A stretch of 64,000 nt of DNA from Paraphysomonas bandaiensis (Eukaryota > Chrysophyceae): the NCBI GenBank assembly GCA_965644295.1, contig CBFFRP010000182.1:62001-126000 (forward strand), given 5' to 3'. Below are positions 11,835 through 22,954 of this stretch, piece by piece (the first letter of the stretch is position 1; every line of letters starts with the position of its first letter). The notes beneath the pieces were generated by a model. That model was not told where the DNA came from. It saw only the letters and a list, made by a program, of their open reading frames with translations, and made no database searches. The translations under genes and the position numbers were made by a program.

Positions 11835-14800
11835 ATGAGTAGTATTGATGCCAAGCTGTGAGTATCTTCAGTCTTATAGAGTTATTATTCATATATCTGT
11901 TACAGTGAGTCTCTGAAGTATGAGAAGGAGTTAGCTGAGACTCGTCGGCAAGAAACACTCAAGACTTCACCTCTACTTAATCTGAAAGAGTCGTACAAAC
12001 GGATAATTGAAAGATCAGAAAAGTATCGTGTGTCTGTTTTACGCAATGTAGCAACATTTGGTAGGCTTTGTAGTCACTATATAGGTGTACTTATTTAACG
12101 AATATCGCAGCGAAATTAACTGATCAGTACATGCTATCAGCCGCTCAAAATATGGAGGAATTGGTATTGCCGTATGGAAGTGTTCTTATACAGCAGGATG
12201 ATGTTGGCGATTCGGTATGAATCTTGCTTTTATTATGCTATTACATGACATAATGATGTATTTGTATAGTTTTATGTAATTCAAGAAGGCCTTGTAAGTG
12301 TAACGGTAAGTTTCTGCTCTTGTACAATGTCGACTCTAACCATCAGCAGCGCAAGGTAAATCCAAGTGATCCCACGGAAACACCTAAAGAGCTTGCGAAG
12401 CTTGGGCCTAATGCGTATATTGGGGAAATTGCCTTGCTTACACAGGAGCCGAGAACGGCTACTGTTACTGTGATCAGTCCTATGGCAAAGATCCTTGTAA
12501 TGACGAAGGCAAAGTTCGACCTTGTAATGCAACAGTGCAGTGCACACCTTTTCAGCGACAAAAAAGAAATTGGTAGGGAGGTTGTCAATAAAGTCCCTCT
12601 TTTCGCCGGACTTTCTGGGTCCAAGAAAAAAAGCATTGTTGACTCAATGCGACCAATGAACTTTCTTCCCAACACCTATATTTGCAGACAGGGGTCCAAT
12701 GGAAACACCTTCTATATAATAGCAGAGGGACATTGTAAGGTTACTGTGAATACGGGGAAAGATGGCGAGAAGGATGTGACCAAGCTCAGACCGGGTGATT
12801 TCTTTGGTGGGTAATGTTTATGTCTATATGCCTGTGTGCAAATGCACGTTGTTGTTAGCATTGCTGACACTCTGTGCAGGAGAAGTAGCCCTAATCGAGC
12901 CATCCAACAAACGTACAGCGAACGTAATTTCAGTAACAACAGTGAGCTGTATGACACTCAGTCGCCACGATTTTACCCAGTTGCTGTCTAATGTGCGCAA
13001 CACTCTTATTGAGAACTCGGCAGTAAGGACACAGGTTTTGCGGAAGGTAAAAAAGGATTCCAGGGGAAGAGGCCAAGTTGGTAAACGACGAGTCACAGGA
13101 TTTGACGAAAATAATCAAAAAGCTTTCGTATTGGTGTCTGGACTACTAAGGCGGATGGCGAGGTCAATGACTGAGTCTCTATGGCTATCTCTCTACTCCC
13201 GCTTTTATAGAGAAGTAACACTTAAGCCGGATGCTATTGAGCAGTACGGGGAGGTCGCCAAGGCAGTCATAGTCATGCACAGCAATAGAGAAAACACTGT
13301 GGCAGCAATAATGCATCAAGTACACGTGATTGGACGCTCTGACCCTAATGACCGAACAGCTGCAGAAAACCAGTTCATGTATGGCGTTATGATGCAGAAA
13401 AACCGTCTTCGGTATGTGTGATGAGTGCCTCTTTCTGTAACTGCGTTAACATTTCTGTATAGTGAGAAGATATGCAAAGGGTGGCCACTATATCAGTACC
13501 GTCTTCTGTGTAGACAGATACGTATTATAAGAGTCAAACCTCTCTCAAAGGTAATGTCTTATGTGCCTGCTTTTTTTCTACATATTGATAGGTGTAATTC
13601 AGGTTGTCGAGGCTGGTACCAATGGGACCTCTGCATATGTGATCCTTCGCGGTTGTGTTCGTGTTTTTTCATCACATGCTGTTGAAGGTATATTTGTTCT
13701 GGTTCACTTGTCATGAATTTATATTTAATTTTGATATTCTTGGGTGCCCTTCTACATTTGATATTTTTAATAGGAGGTACGAAAACTTTCCTCAAGTATG
13801 AGGAAGATCTTTATCCAGGCGACATATTTGCTGAGGCTGCGCTGGATGGAATTCGGTCACGATTGACTACTGTACAAGCAGTAACGAACTGCGATCTTGC
13901 AGTTATCGAATATCAAGACTACACCACCGCAACAATAGAACACAGTCAAAAGGAGTCAGTTGATGATAGATTTCAATTCTTATCCCGAACTACTCTATTG
14001 CGACACTGGGATGGCATTGAGCTCTATCGAATAGCCAGTGTTATGGTGAGAGAGGAGCTTACCAAAGGATCTGTCATTATAAGAAAAGGGGATGTCTCGA
14101 AGAAATTGTGTTTCCTTATGGATGGTAAGATAGACGTTGTAGTTGGCCTTGGTCCTCAGCAGCTTCAACACGTTGTTACGACCATCAAGCAAAACGAATG
14201 TTTTAATGAATCTGGTATACTTACTTACATGGCCCACCAGCAGTCAGGACCTGGACTGTTCGACAGATCCGAGAGTTTTGCTGAGACATGCTATGCTGTT
14301 GCCGGTTCCCACGTAACCGTGCTATGCCTTCAAGAGGCAAGCTATAATTTAATCGATCAAGGTACTGTAGAGAGAATCTTGCACGCATTCAGGGAAAAAA
14401 ATATATGGCGTGTTGCACGTATGAACACGCTACGCGCTGAAAGCAAAAATATTAACAAGTGGAAGAAAAAAATTCAGTTTGAGAGGCAGCTTCAGGATGC
14501 TAAATGGCAACCTCCACCCCGCATCAAACAAATCAAGAAAGACGTTGTAATCAATTCTCTTGATGATATTCCACAACTTTTGGATTCAACGATTGACCCT
14601 ATGTTAGCAATATCAACATGTCGTAACATGAAAGAAATCAAAATGGTTCAGGAATCTATTCGTGAAGCACACAGACCTAAGAGCGCACGAGTGGCAAGTA
14701 CACGAAAGTATTTGTCTTGCGCATCGACTTCGTTGAAACCTCTCGGGCCGAAGCGCATGTCTTATAGCAGGTCGATGGTAGACGATCCCACAGTGGAGGG

Positions 14801-15029
14801 CAAATGTGAATCATCTACTCTGCCCTTTCGTGGATCTGCAACTCTTCCGGCAGTATCTGTTCGACGATCACTAGATATTGGGAGTGATGTATCGGAGGGG
14901 TCTCTGCAATTACCTTCGCGACATTTGATGGGATCAGCTCATATACCATCTGCAAAATCTTTTTGCGATGCATTGAATGCTCAAGAAAGTAGGTTTAAAC
15001 CATGGGGACTTGCTTCGCCTGAGAAATAA
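11835..15029 (+). CDS. Protein with four cyclic-nucleotide-binding domains, no kinase
   Basis: Nine exons: 11835-11857, 11906-12060, 12111-12214, 12270-12305, 12347-12806, 12880-13411, 13463-13521, 13592-13687, 13774-15029; 906 aa. Domain 1 has LVLPYGSVLIQQDDVGDSFY and phosphate-binding cassette IGEIALLTQEPRTATV. Domain 2 has LPNTYICRQGSNGNTFYI and FGEVALIEPSNKRTANV, created by the 12806/12880 splice. Domains 3 (RVIQVVEAGTNGTSAYVILR; cassette FAEAALDGIRSRLTTV) and 4 (KGSVIIRKGDVSKKLCFLM; cassette not canonical) are degenerate. Domains 1 and 2 keep the Glu and Arg that contact cyclic nucleotide. The order resembles the regulatory half of a protist cGMP-dependent kinase, but the C-terminus (about 270 aa) is basic and Ser-rich with no kinase motif. 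It may be a cAMP/cGMP sensor or PKA/PKG-like regulatory subunit. The exon 7 donor at 13521 was chosen because it alone keeps frame. Confidence 0.85.
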
Positions 15030-15606
15030 GCGCTTTGTATTTGTCTTGTTATTTGATGAATTATGTATACTTTAGTATCAGACATTGTGTTCATTTTGAG
15101 CACTATTACTGTGTCGTTGATATTATCGACTACGAGTTCTGGAATAACATCGTGCATGTCAATATCAGTAGTAGGCAGTTAATATGTTCATGATTACATT
15201 GTGAGATAACGTTATCTTTGTATATTGTAGCCAGTGGTCGACACAATGCAAATAATTAAATAATTATATGCTATGAGGTTATTTTATATTCTCGTCTCTC
15301 AATTGTATATGCTTATGTTTGTACATATTATATGTGTGAAATCATATAATTATTATTGTACTTGAGCCTATGTACCAAGATCTACAGCATATTATAACAA
15401 AGATAAGATGAGCTTGCCACTGATATATAACTTGAATTGAACAGAAAAACAAGAAGGAGACAACAGAACGATAATGAAGACAATTATTAACGATTTTTAC
15501 GGAACATTATAATAACAGGAGGATTCCGGGTTAGATATTCGTTACTGATAAATGTGCATTGCCCTTAAGATTTTTATTTTGAGTATACCATGTCGACGTC
15601 TACCTA
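15030..15606. other. Intergenic, AT-rich
   Basis: About 580 bases after the CNB gene. No coding signal or shared repeat recognised. Confidence 0.5.
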
Positions 15607-16640
15607 GTGCACATGTTCACATATACATACATACTTTTTGCACATACAGACTCACTCAAACACATGTGTCTAGACTGCACAAATGACAACATTACTCAGA
15701 TACGGGCGACTGCCTTTCAAAGCCACAAAAACGCGCTTCAAGAGGAACTGAAAGATCAGGATTTACCCCACTGGACCGCCAATGCGCTACAGCGGTTCTC
15801 CAGCAGGGCCTGGAGCCCATCCTTCCCCACTGCACAACTCAAGATGGTTTTTGGAGATCTCATCCATGCGTCCCTGACACCTCAAGGTCTACGCAACCTT
15901 GAAGCAGCGGTCATCAGTCTGCTTCTCCCGATTTTCGCTGCAGCAAAGCTCATGATCCTAGATCGAAGTCGACGGTATATTCCCTACACAAAGGACCCCC
16001 TTGGCCACTCCCGCGACCGCGTCAAAAACGTAGACAGCAATGGAAACGCCCAAGGGTGCTACGATTACTTGGAGTCCGCAGGCGACCGAGACTGGACCAC
16101 CGCCCACCGTACACACGAACCCCACCACTCATACGCACAGGAACATATCACCGTCCCGCATGAAACCTTCAGGCTCTCGACAACGACGCCATCTCCGGCA
16201 ACTCTACCTATGCCTGAGGCCCAAACGGTGCACTGAGACAACGCCACATTCCACCTCACCACCCACATCTCAGCACACACATCTAGCACTCGGTACACTC
16301 AGGACCTTAATACAGAACCTTGTACCTCAGAGCCTGGTGGAATCTCATCCCAAGGGGAGACCCCCTGATAACACGCGCCAGTAAGTCCTGGGACACACGA
16401 TCATGGAGAACCTCGCAATCAACATTAAGAACGGAAGTGGTCGCACCTTGGTGTTTGCAACGACACACAAGCAGCTTTTGTAGCGCTAAATAGTAAGATA
16501 ATAGAATTTGTACTGATTAGTTACGGGTAGAGGTCTAAATAGTATGTCTAGCATTCAACTAGCCACTACATTGGTGCAGGTGTTTAACGCCTACTGCTAA
16601 ATAATAAGACTTTCAATATTTCAATATACATACTTTGCAT
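15607..16640 (+). mobile_element. Degenerate LTR-retroelement 3' fragment (family C), copy 1
   Basis: An open stretch to 16236 (209 aa) and a second frame to 16384 are followed by a terminal segment starting near TGTAGCGCTAAATAG (about 16480) and running to about 16640. The segment from about 16240 to 16640 is repeated in inverse orientation at about 37180-37560. Both copies keep the peptide THLALGTLRTLIQN in one frame and QDLNTEPCTSEPGG in another, so the same coding relic is present twice. The terminal segment is LTR-like; a third piece lies at about 19820-19900. The coding part contains ALQEELKDQDLPHW and is GC-richer than the surroundings. I do not recognise the protein. Two frames and stops in the 3' half show that it is decayed. 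Confidence 0.6.
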
Positions 16641-17837
16641 CAACTACAAAATTTAGAATGAAGGTCATTTCTTTGGCTAGGGAATCGTAGGTAGCACACA
16701 AAATAAAGAATTGATATTAGTAATAGTAAGAGGTTGTGATTATTAGAGCGTAAGGTGATGAGCACAACAATGTAGAAAAGTGAATAATAATAATGCAGAA
16801 CAATGTAGAAAAGTGAATACTAATGCAGAACATAACAATGTCAAATTCGTCGAGTAAAGAGGATCTTACTAGTGATACAGCCCGCGAGGAACAAGTAGAG
16901 GGCAGTAGGTACTGAATGAGCCAGGACTAAATACCCCACTATCACAGATAGCGCTAAATGGTCAGTACTTTTTCGTGTACAACGCTGATGAGATACACAC
17001 ATCTGGTGTGTTTTGTTGGCAGTTACATGTTAAAATACATTTAATCATTTAAACGCCTGTTTAGAGTAGCCAACCTTACTTCTCGGTGTTGCATTAAGTG
17101 TGCATACTACTACACTTAATATGATGCTTTTTCTGAATCGACATCTGTGGCCGGATGCTTGCATATTTCAATTAATTTTGAATGAATTTGGTGATGATGA
17201 CGTAGCCGATGATGGCTCAGAGAATGAGTATGAGGAAAATAAGCAGTAGGTAGTCTTTGCTTGGCAGCATAATGGGTTTGGTGATCATGTGACCTTAATG
17301 ACTAGTATCTACTTACGTATTTAATTACTGGTTAACAATACTAATATATTGTAATAGTATTGCCTGGTCGGTTTGAAAACTCCATCAATATTGTTGATGG
17401 GACGCTATCTAACAATAGCATTACAATATATTGTACCCTAGAGCTGCTATACCGTACCAAATACACTACAAGTTCGCTATAGAATTATAGTTATGAGAAG
17501 AAAACATCCAGAGGCGCATGAAGATATGGGCATATGGACGGTCACTGTTGTCATACAGTGAGTATAGTGCGCATAATCATATCCTGCTGACTGCTATACA
17601 CAGATATATCAGCAGTATAGTCACAACTCTATTGAGTGCAGTGGGTTCGGGTAGAGAATCTATTTATGATGCAGTGGGATATACATGCCCCATCCGTACT
17701 TTCTCCCTCTACTCTGCACTGTGAAGTACTTAGACAGGAACACTCAAGTAACAGTTTATTTCCATTCTTTCTGTGGGAACCATCAGGCTAAAAATCACCC
17801 TTTTTGTGGTATATTTTAATAAACTGGAAATTTTTGA
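16641..17837. other. Intergenic with LTR-like scraps
   Basis: At about 16733-16775 a piece (GTTGTGATTATTAGAGCGTA...) matches the inner end of the family A LTR seen at 58484-58525. It is followed by two imperfect direct copies of an AACAATGTAGAAAAGTGAATA motif (about 16766-16820). A short acidic frame at 17121-17249 (about 42 aa, ends NEYEENKQ) is unsupported. No gene is claimed. Confidence 0.45.
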
Positions 17838-17940
17838 CATACATACATACATACATACATACATACATACATACATACATACATACATACATACATACAT
17901 ACATACATACATACATACATACATACATACATACAAGTAC

Positions 17941-17971
<31 letters not shown>

Positions 17972-18016
17972 CATACATACATACATACATACATACATAC
18001 ATACATACATACATAC
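17838..18016. repeat. ACAT tetranucleotide microsatellite (short array)
   Basis: About 180 bases of tandem (ACAT)n with a single interruption (AAGTACTT) near 17935-17945. It lies about 140 bases before the Derlin start codon. The apparent long frames (IHTYIHTY on one strand, MYVCMYVC on the other) are products of the repeat. A much longer array of the same unit lies at 52731-53945. Confidence 0.97.
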
Positions 18017-18151
18017 AGAAGTCTGATATTTCTACACGAACACTGGAGTAGTTCCACGTAGCCCTCCTCCCACTTCATCTTCCAGTATCTCGCTCCTTCA
18101 CTTCTCTTTCTACTCATACTATCATACTCATATCTTACAGTGAGTATTCCT

Positions 18152-19281
18152 ATGGCCGCACAAGACCCCTTAGGGTGGTACTATGAAATCCCTATAGTTT
18201 CACGTATATATCTCACTGCATCAGTGGCTGTAACCACAGCATGTTTCCTTGACATCATATCCCCACTAACCCTCTACTATAACTATGATTTGATCTTCCA
18301 GAAGGGTCAGTGGTGGAGACTGGTGTCATCTTACGTCTTCTTTGGTACTTTTAGTTTGGATTTTCTCTTTCATATGTATTTTGTTGTAAGTATTTATGTA
18401 TATGTATATGTGTATATAGCTGTGTATGTATGTCTGTGTATATATCTGTGTGTGTATATGTATGTGTATGTATATATATGTGTATGTATACTATCATTAC
18501 TATCATTCCATGTATAATAATTGTTAATGTGTAGATAAGATACTGTCGACTATTAGAAGAGGGAATATTTCGAGGAAGAACAGCTGATTTAGTGTTTATG
18601 TTAATATTCGGCGCAGCACTGGTGAGAGTGTCCTTTCTATATGTATGCATATATGTGTCTTACACTACAGTAGATGTCTACTCTTGCGTCTACAATCGAT
18701 AGCTTTGCACGGATAAAGTTTCTTGGTCATCCATTAGCATTCATGATGGTGTATATATGGGGTCGTAGTCCAGAGAATGCAAATGTAAGAATGGGTTTGT
18801 TGGGTCTCTTCCCTTTCAGTGCACCCTACCTTCCGTGGGTACTGCTTATATTCTCCATGATGATTGGCAATCCAGTCGAAACTGATCTGTTGGGTATTAT
18901 TGTCGGTCATGTCTACTACTTTCTAGAGTTTGTGTATCCATATGTGGCTGATATTCGGGGGTGGAGGTGGAGGCGCATATTATGTACCCCTGCGATTTTG
19001 TATCACGTGTTTGGGGACGAACATATTCACGGTTATGGCAACATGTTTGCTCCCAGAGTCGCACCAATACGGGTATGTTGTTAATTGTGCGACTTTAGTA
19101 TATGGTCTGCGGATATTATTTGTATTTTACATCCCACATGTAATTAACACGAAATAACATGTTGTTGACGTAGGTGGTTGATGCAGCTAACCCTGCTGCC
19201 AATGACGCTGTGCATAACGATGTTCCTGGTGCTGGTGAGCCGGTTAATGCAGGTGCTCAAGAACATCCCCATCAAGACTGA
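18152..19281 (+). CDS. Derlin (ERAD rhomboid pseudoprotease)
   Basis: Four exons: 18152-18385, 18535-18621, 18674-19072, 19174-19281; 275 aa. Derlins are inactive rhomboids of the ER membrane that form part of the retrotranslocation channel for ER-associated degradation and bind p97/Cdc48. Diagnostic blocks are [40 protein letters not shown], the exon 2 block [40 protein letters not shown] and [20 protein letters not shown]. The catalytic Ser/His of rhomboid proteases is absent, as expected. The ATG at 18152 puts the short cytosolic N-terminus before TM1. The C-terminal tail (exon 4) is Ala/Asn/Glu-rich and lacks an obvious SHP p97-binding motif. UFD1 at 1188 belongs to the same pathway. Confidence 0.95.
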
Positions 19282-19819
19282 TACAGATTTATGAAATTAT
19301 ACATAGCTAGCTGAAAGTGTTGTTGCTTTGCAATTGTGCGAACGCATATATGTAATCATATCATCATAATCAATCTTAGTGCATTTTGAAAACTACTTGG
19401 ATTGGCTTCGAATTACACGCATGTACCATACAATGCCCAATAAAAATACATACACTGGAGCTGTAAGGAATTAAAGCACGTGACCTACGTGTTGAATCAA
19501 GAAACGTAGTGTATATCTACCAATGTTTCCATTTTATACAAGATATGGAAATAGGTGGTAGGCTAAAGTCTATGGAGTGAATGATAATAAACGAAAGTGA
19601 TATGTTTATATTTGTGCGTATTAGTGTATTAGTAGTGTGTAGTGTGCATGATGATGGCAGATGGCGAAAGAGTTTATAATGGTTAGAATGGCTCACCGCT
19701 AAAACTTAGGATGACTTCAAAACAATGAACTATTCAAACTAGTTACGTTTGTATTTAACACAATTTTTAGTTCAAAACCTTATCATAAATTGTGCACGCA
19801 TGTAGCTACGCATTATTAA
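19282..19819. other. Intergenic
   Basis: About 540 bases after Derlin; no coding signal. Confidence 0.5.
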
Positions 19820-19900
19820 TAATATTATATATATATTGAAAGTCTTATTATTTAGCAATAGGCGTAAAAACCTGCACCAAGCAGTGTAGAATAATATTAT
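19820..19900 (-). mobile_element. LTR fragment (family C), copy 3
   Basis: Reads on the minus strand as TTGGTGCAGGTTTTTACGCC, then a TGCTAAATAATAAGACTTTCAATAT-like end. This matches the end of the family C LTR at about 16570-16630 (plus) and 37180-37215 (minus). No internal sequence is attached. Confidence 0.6.
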
Positions 19901-19956
19901 ATCAAAAAGGTCAAACCAATGCAATTATTAATTATAGCTCAGGTGGCATTTAGGAA

Positions 19957-20240
19957 TTAAGAGAAGAAAGTCACGACCGAGGTGAAGTTCGAAGACCATA
20001 TAAACAGCGATAAAGTTTCAAGCAATGTCCTGGTGGCAACTGAAAATCTGGAGGAGGGTCCATGTACACCTTCGATGTTTACACATCGAGTTGATGGATT
20101 AGCATTGAACATAAACGCCAGCGCCATGATCAACTTCACCACAGGAGCAAATGTATTTGCAACATCTATACCTGACCGTTGACCGAATCCCAGTACAACA
20201 AGACGAGCTTTATGTTTCTTTATTGAACCATCCTTATTGG
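19957..20240 (-). pseudogene. copia reverse transcriptase fragment
   Basis: Read on the minus strand this gives KKHKARLVVLGFGQ, RSGIDVANTFAPVVKLI and ALAFMFNANPSTRCVN. This is the Ty1/copia RT segment usually written 'KARLVAQGF.Q..GIDY.ETFSPV', followed by 'LHQ.DV'. It is a fragment with no start and lacks the YVDD catalytic motif. A second, independently decayed copy of the same segment lies in the opposite orientation at 20390-20740, so the two form a head-to-head inverted repeat. Confidence 0.75.
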
Positions 20241-20389
20241 TAAGACCAGTGGTAAGCGTACTCGAACCCGAAGGGTGTTGACTAATGTGTCCACCCTAGG
20301 TGAGGTAACTCTTCTCCATGATGATGAGATTGTTAACTTTTGTGTGATGAGAGTGATTATCGTGCGCTTATGACTAACTCATCTAATTA

Positions 20390-20800
20390 TAGAGAGCCTG
20401 AGATATACCGTATGAAGAGTCTATGTCTTATCCTGAAGCTTCGAATTGGAAGGAGGCAAGAAGGTTAAAACGGAATGCTTTATTCAAGCGGGAAATGTCG
20501 TAGAGACTCCGCCTGGTGTTCAACCCCTAACGTCCAGATAATTGTTTATGGTTCAATAAAGAAACATAAAGCTCGTCTTGTTGCACTGGGATACGGTCAA
20601 CGGTCAAGTATAGATGTTGAAAATACATTTGCTCTGTGGTGAAGTTGATTACCGTTCGGTTTAACATTGCGCTGATGTTTATATTCAATATGCATATCCA
20701 TCAATTCGATGTGTCCAATACAGAGCAGGATCCAGTCAACACTGTGAGAACTGGAAGCAGTGGAGATTAGACGGACGTAAAGATCTGCCTGGATCAATAA
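20390..20800 (+). pseudogene. copia reverse transcriptase N-terminal fragment
   Basis: Across several frames the plus strand reads a copia-type linker and RT start: a MSYPEASNWKEA-like block (20420-20460), RLKRNALFKRE, TPPGVQPLTS-like, then KKHKARLVALGYGQ, a GID..NTFA-like block and HQFDV. Frameshifts and stops interrupt it (for example TTTGCTCTGTGG with one base lost compared with the minus-strand copy), so it is dead. Its RT core is about 90% like the inverted fragment at 19957-20240 by eye. Confidence 0.72.
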
Positions 20801-20802
20801 AG

Positions 20803-20893
20803 AGTATCTGCGCAGGAGGTACTACTTCGGTAGGTATGTTCAGTAGTTGCAAACTGTATAATGGGAACGAAGAATACCTCCTGCGCAGATACT
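20803..20893. repeat. Perfect 19-bp inverted repeat with 53-bp spacer
   Basis: AGTATCTGCGCAGGAGGTA at 20803-20821 is exactly complementary to 20875-20893. It lies just after the copia RT relic. It could be an LTR/insertion footprint or a hairpin. No gene is associated with it. Confidence 0.85.
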
Positions 20894-21299
20894 ATTTCTG
20901 AACCACAACTATCTCTTCATATGAGGTTCATACATGTGAGGTGTGTAACATCTCTTCAGAGACACATGAACGTATAGGCAATCAGCATCTTATTTTTTCG
21001 GGAGTAAATTGAAGCAAATATTTTCTTTATTACGGCAATATAACTACGTATGGAATACAGGTAATTGTTATCTCAATATTAGAGGCATTTTTGAACAAAA
21101 ATATACAGAGGATGCCAATACGCTCCTCTTTCTGCAAAAAATGATTCCAATCAGTCCGTTTTCTGGCCTTTTTGGCATGTTTTCTCCTCAAAATAGGCGT
21201 TTTTATCTCCTTAAAGTGCACATATCTCATACTTGTGCACGTAATTTACACTTATACACACAGTGTCGTGGGTGCCCACCTCTCTGTAGAGTAGAGGTT
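20894..21299. other. Intergenic, no supported gene
   Basis: About 400 bases between copia fragments. Frames exist on both strands but neither peptide is recognisable. Confidence 0.4.
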
Positions 21300-21971
21300 A
21301 TATTTACCTCTCTGCAGTACCTTCCTTTGAGACACCTTTTGCTGAATAATATCTCCTGCAAAAGGTTATCATTTCATTGAATGATATGTCACCTTGTAAA
21401 TAAAGACTGGTATATAGTTGCTCTAATTCGTTTCGGGTCTCGAGCGCTGTCTGTAGCTTCATTTTTTTAGCAATGTCGGTAAGTGGTTCTCCCAACGCGG
21501 ACATTTCGCGAAAAATGCCGTTTAGCCGGTCGATAGCTACTCACACAAGTTCCCCCCGTAAAATTTTGAATCCTGCAAACTAACTAACTCACTCATATTG
21601 AATTTCCCCTCGAAACGGAGTAGCTAACCTAGGCACAAGCTCACTCAGGATGATCTTTTGGGAGCATATCTTTTTCCCGAAAGTACTGATATCAACAACC
21701 TCAAGAGCTTCAGCGACTGATTGAACTGCTTCGAATATCGAGCTGATGCATGTGTGCATCCGCTCCAGCCACTTGTCCTGATCCTCTTTGTACTTTTTTC
21801 GAGCAGCTACTGGCACATTGGCTGCTGGTCTCACTGGGCGCTCCTATAGACCCAGATCGTTCCTGTTTTTCCTAATGAGCCATATACTCTCAGTTGTTTT
21901 GACCAGTTGACTACACCGAATTGATCGAATTTGGGGAGTTGCGTCCAATCCGAACCTTCATCTGCTACCAT
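21300..21971 (-). pseudogene. copia gag fragment
   Basis: From the ATG at 21971 on the minus strand: SDWTQLPKFDQFGVVNWSKQ, a stop, then in a shifted frame KWLERMHTCISSIFEAVQSV, and in a further frame ALETRNELEQLYTSLYLQGD. The order 'LPKFD...W', a 'I..SI...V' helix and an 'E.W..L...Y' helix is that of a copia gag N-terminus; the intact element at 59734 starts with a similar MPKFDAKNFSRWQKK block. Stops and frame changes show it is inactive. It may belong with the RT fragments just left of it. Confidence 0.6.
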
Positions 21972-21999
21972 GTTAAAAAACGACAATTTAGTAGTTGTA

Positions 22000-22954
22000 C
22001 TTAGTAAGAGAGTTTAGATAAAGACTTGAATCTGAAAAATATAAATTATATGAGATATCATTCATTGCAGGGCCTGATAACCATTAATGGCCCATTAAAG
22101 GTTGTCCAGTTCCCGGCAATTATAATGGCATTATTGGAAATGTCCCGGCAATTATAATGGCCATTAATACCTATTAACTTAAAGTAGATAGCACCACTCA
22201 TATAATAGATAGTGTTGTGCTCCCTTAATTGCTAATTTTTAGTTAAATAGCAGACTACAAATTTTAACTACTTCTCGCTCTCTACTGGCACATCAGGATC
22301 TTCTTGCAGGGCTTTATGGAGGGTATAAACATCCCACAACATGTAATTGGCTCGTAGGAATAGCAACGATTCTAGACGATATGGATTCATGTTTCTACGC
22401 TCAGGTGTCATTCACCAACTAAATTTATCTCTACTATACCAACCATTTCTAGTACGATCTTACATCTTCACTATCTTGTACAGTCAATAAATTTCAGTTT
22501 CAGAACTACAATTTTTATTATATCATTGGTTCTCATAATACGATTAGCTACTACTGTATTTTTTGAGTAACGGTTATAACAAATATATTAGAAACTACAG
22601 CTTTTAATTGCTCACAAAACAGCAAAATTCAACAACAATTATCACTGCATAACACGTCAATACTTAGTATTTTGTACGCCATCATCCACCATCACGCATA
22701 ATATGTATCGCAATACTTGTGAAGTATTAGGCATGTGCGGAAGCTACAGTTTGTATTTCAATTATGTGACGTCACGAAGTGTCGCAGTAATTCCAAGTGT
22801 ATGAAACCAGCAAATTAGATAATAATCTGTACTACTGAAATACATCATATATATGTTTTCAATAGTGATAGCTGTACTAATCTAAGCTTCTACACTGCTT
22901 TTGGCTACACTAAAAGCATCTACTCCAGAAAAAGCGATATATACAGCATGCATA
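22000..22954. other. Intergenic with short repeats and LTR-like remnant
   Basis: Two direct copies of TCCCGGCAATTATAATGGC lie at about 22111-22165 within an AT-rich stretch. From about 22480 to 22690 a segment (AGTCAATAAATTTCAGTTTC ... CAGCTTTTAATTGCTCACAA) resembles 59174-59320 and, more loosely, 33040-33160. The three look like remnants of one further LTR family. No gene. Confidence 0.5.

Noticed and set aside
13463-13557. Longer exon 7 of the CNB gene ending at the AAG/gtaatg site
   Set aside because: It would put a stop (GTG TAA) right after the junction. The donor at 13521 keeps frame and gives a normal CNB strand.
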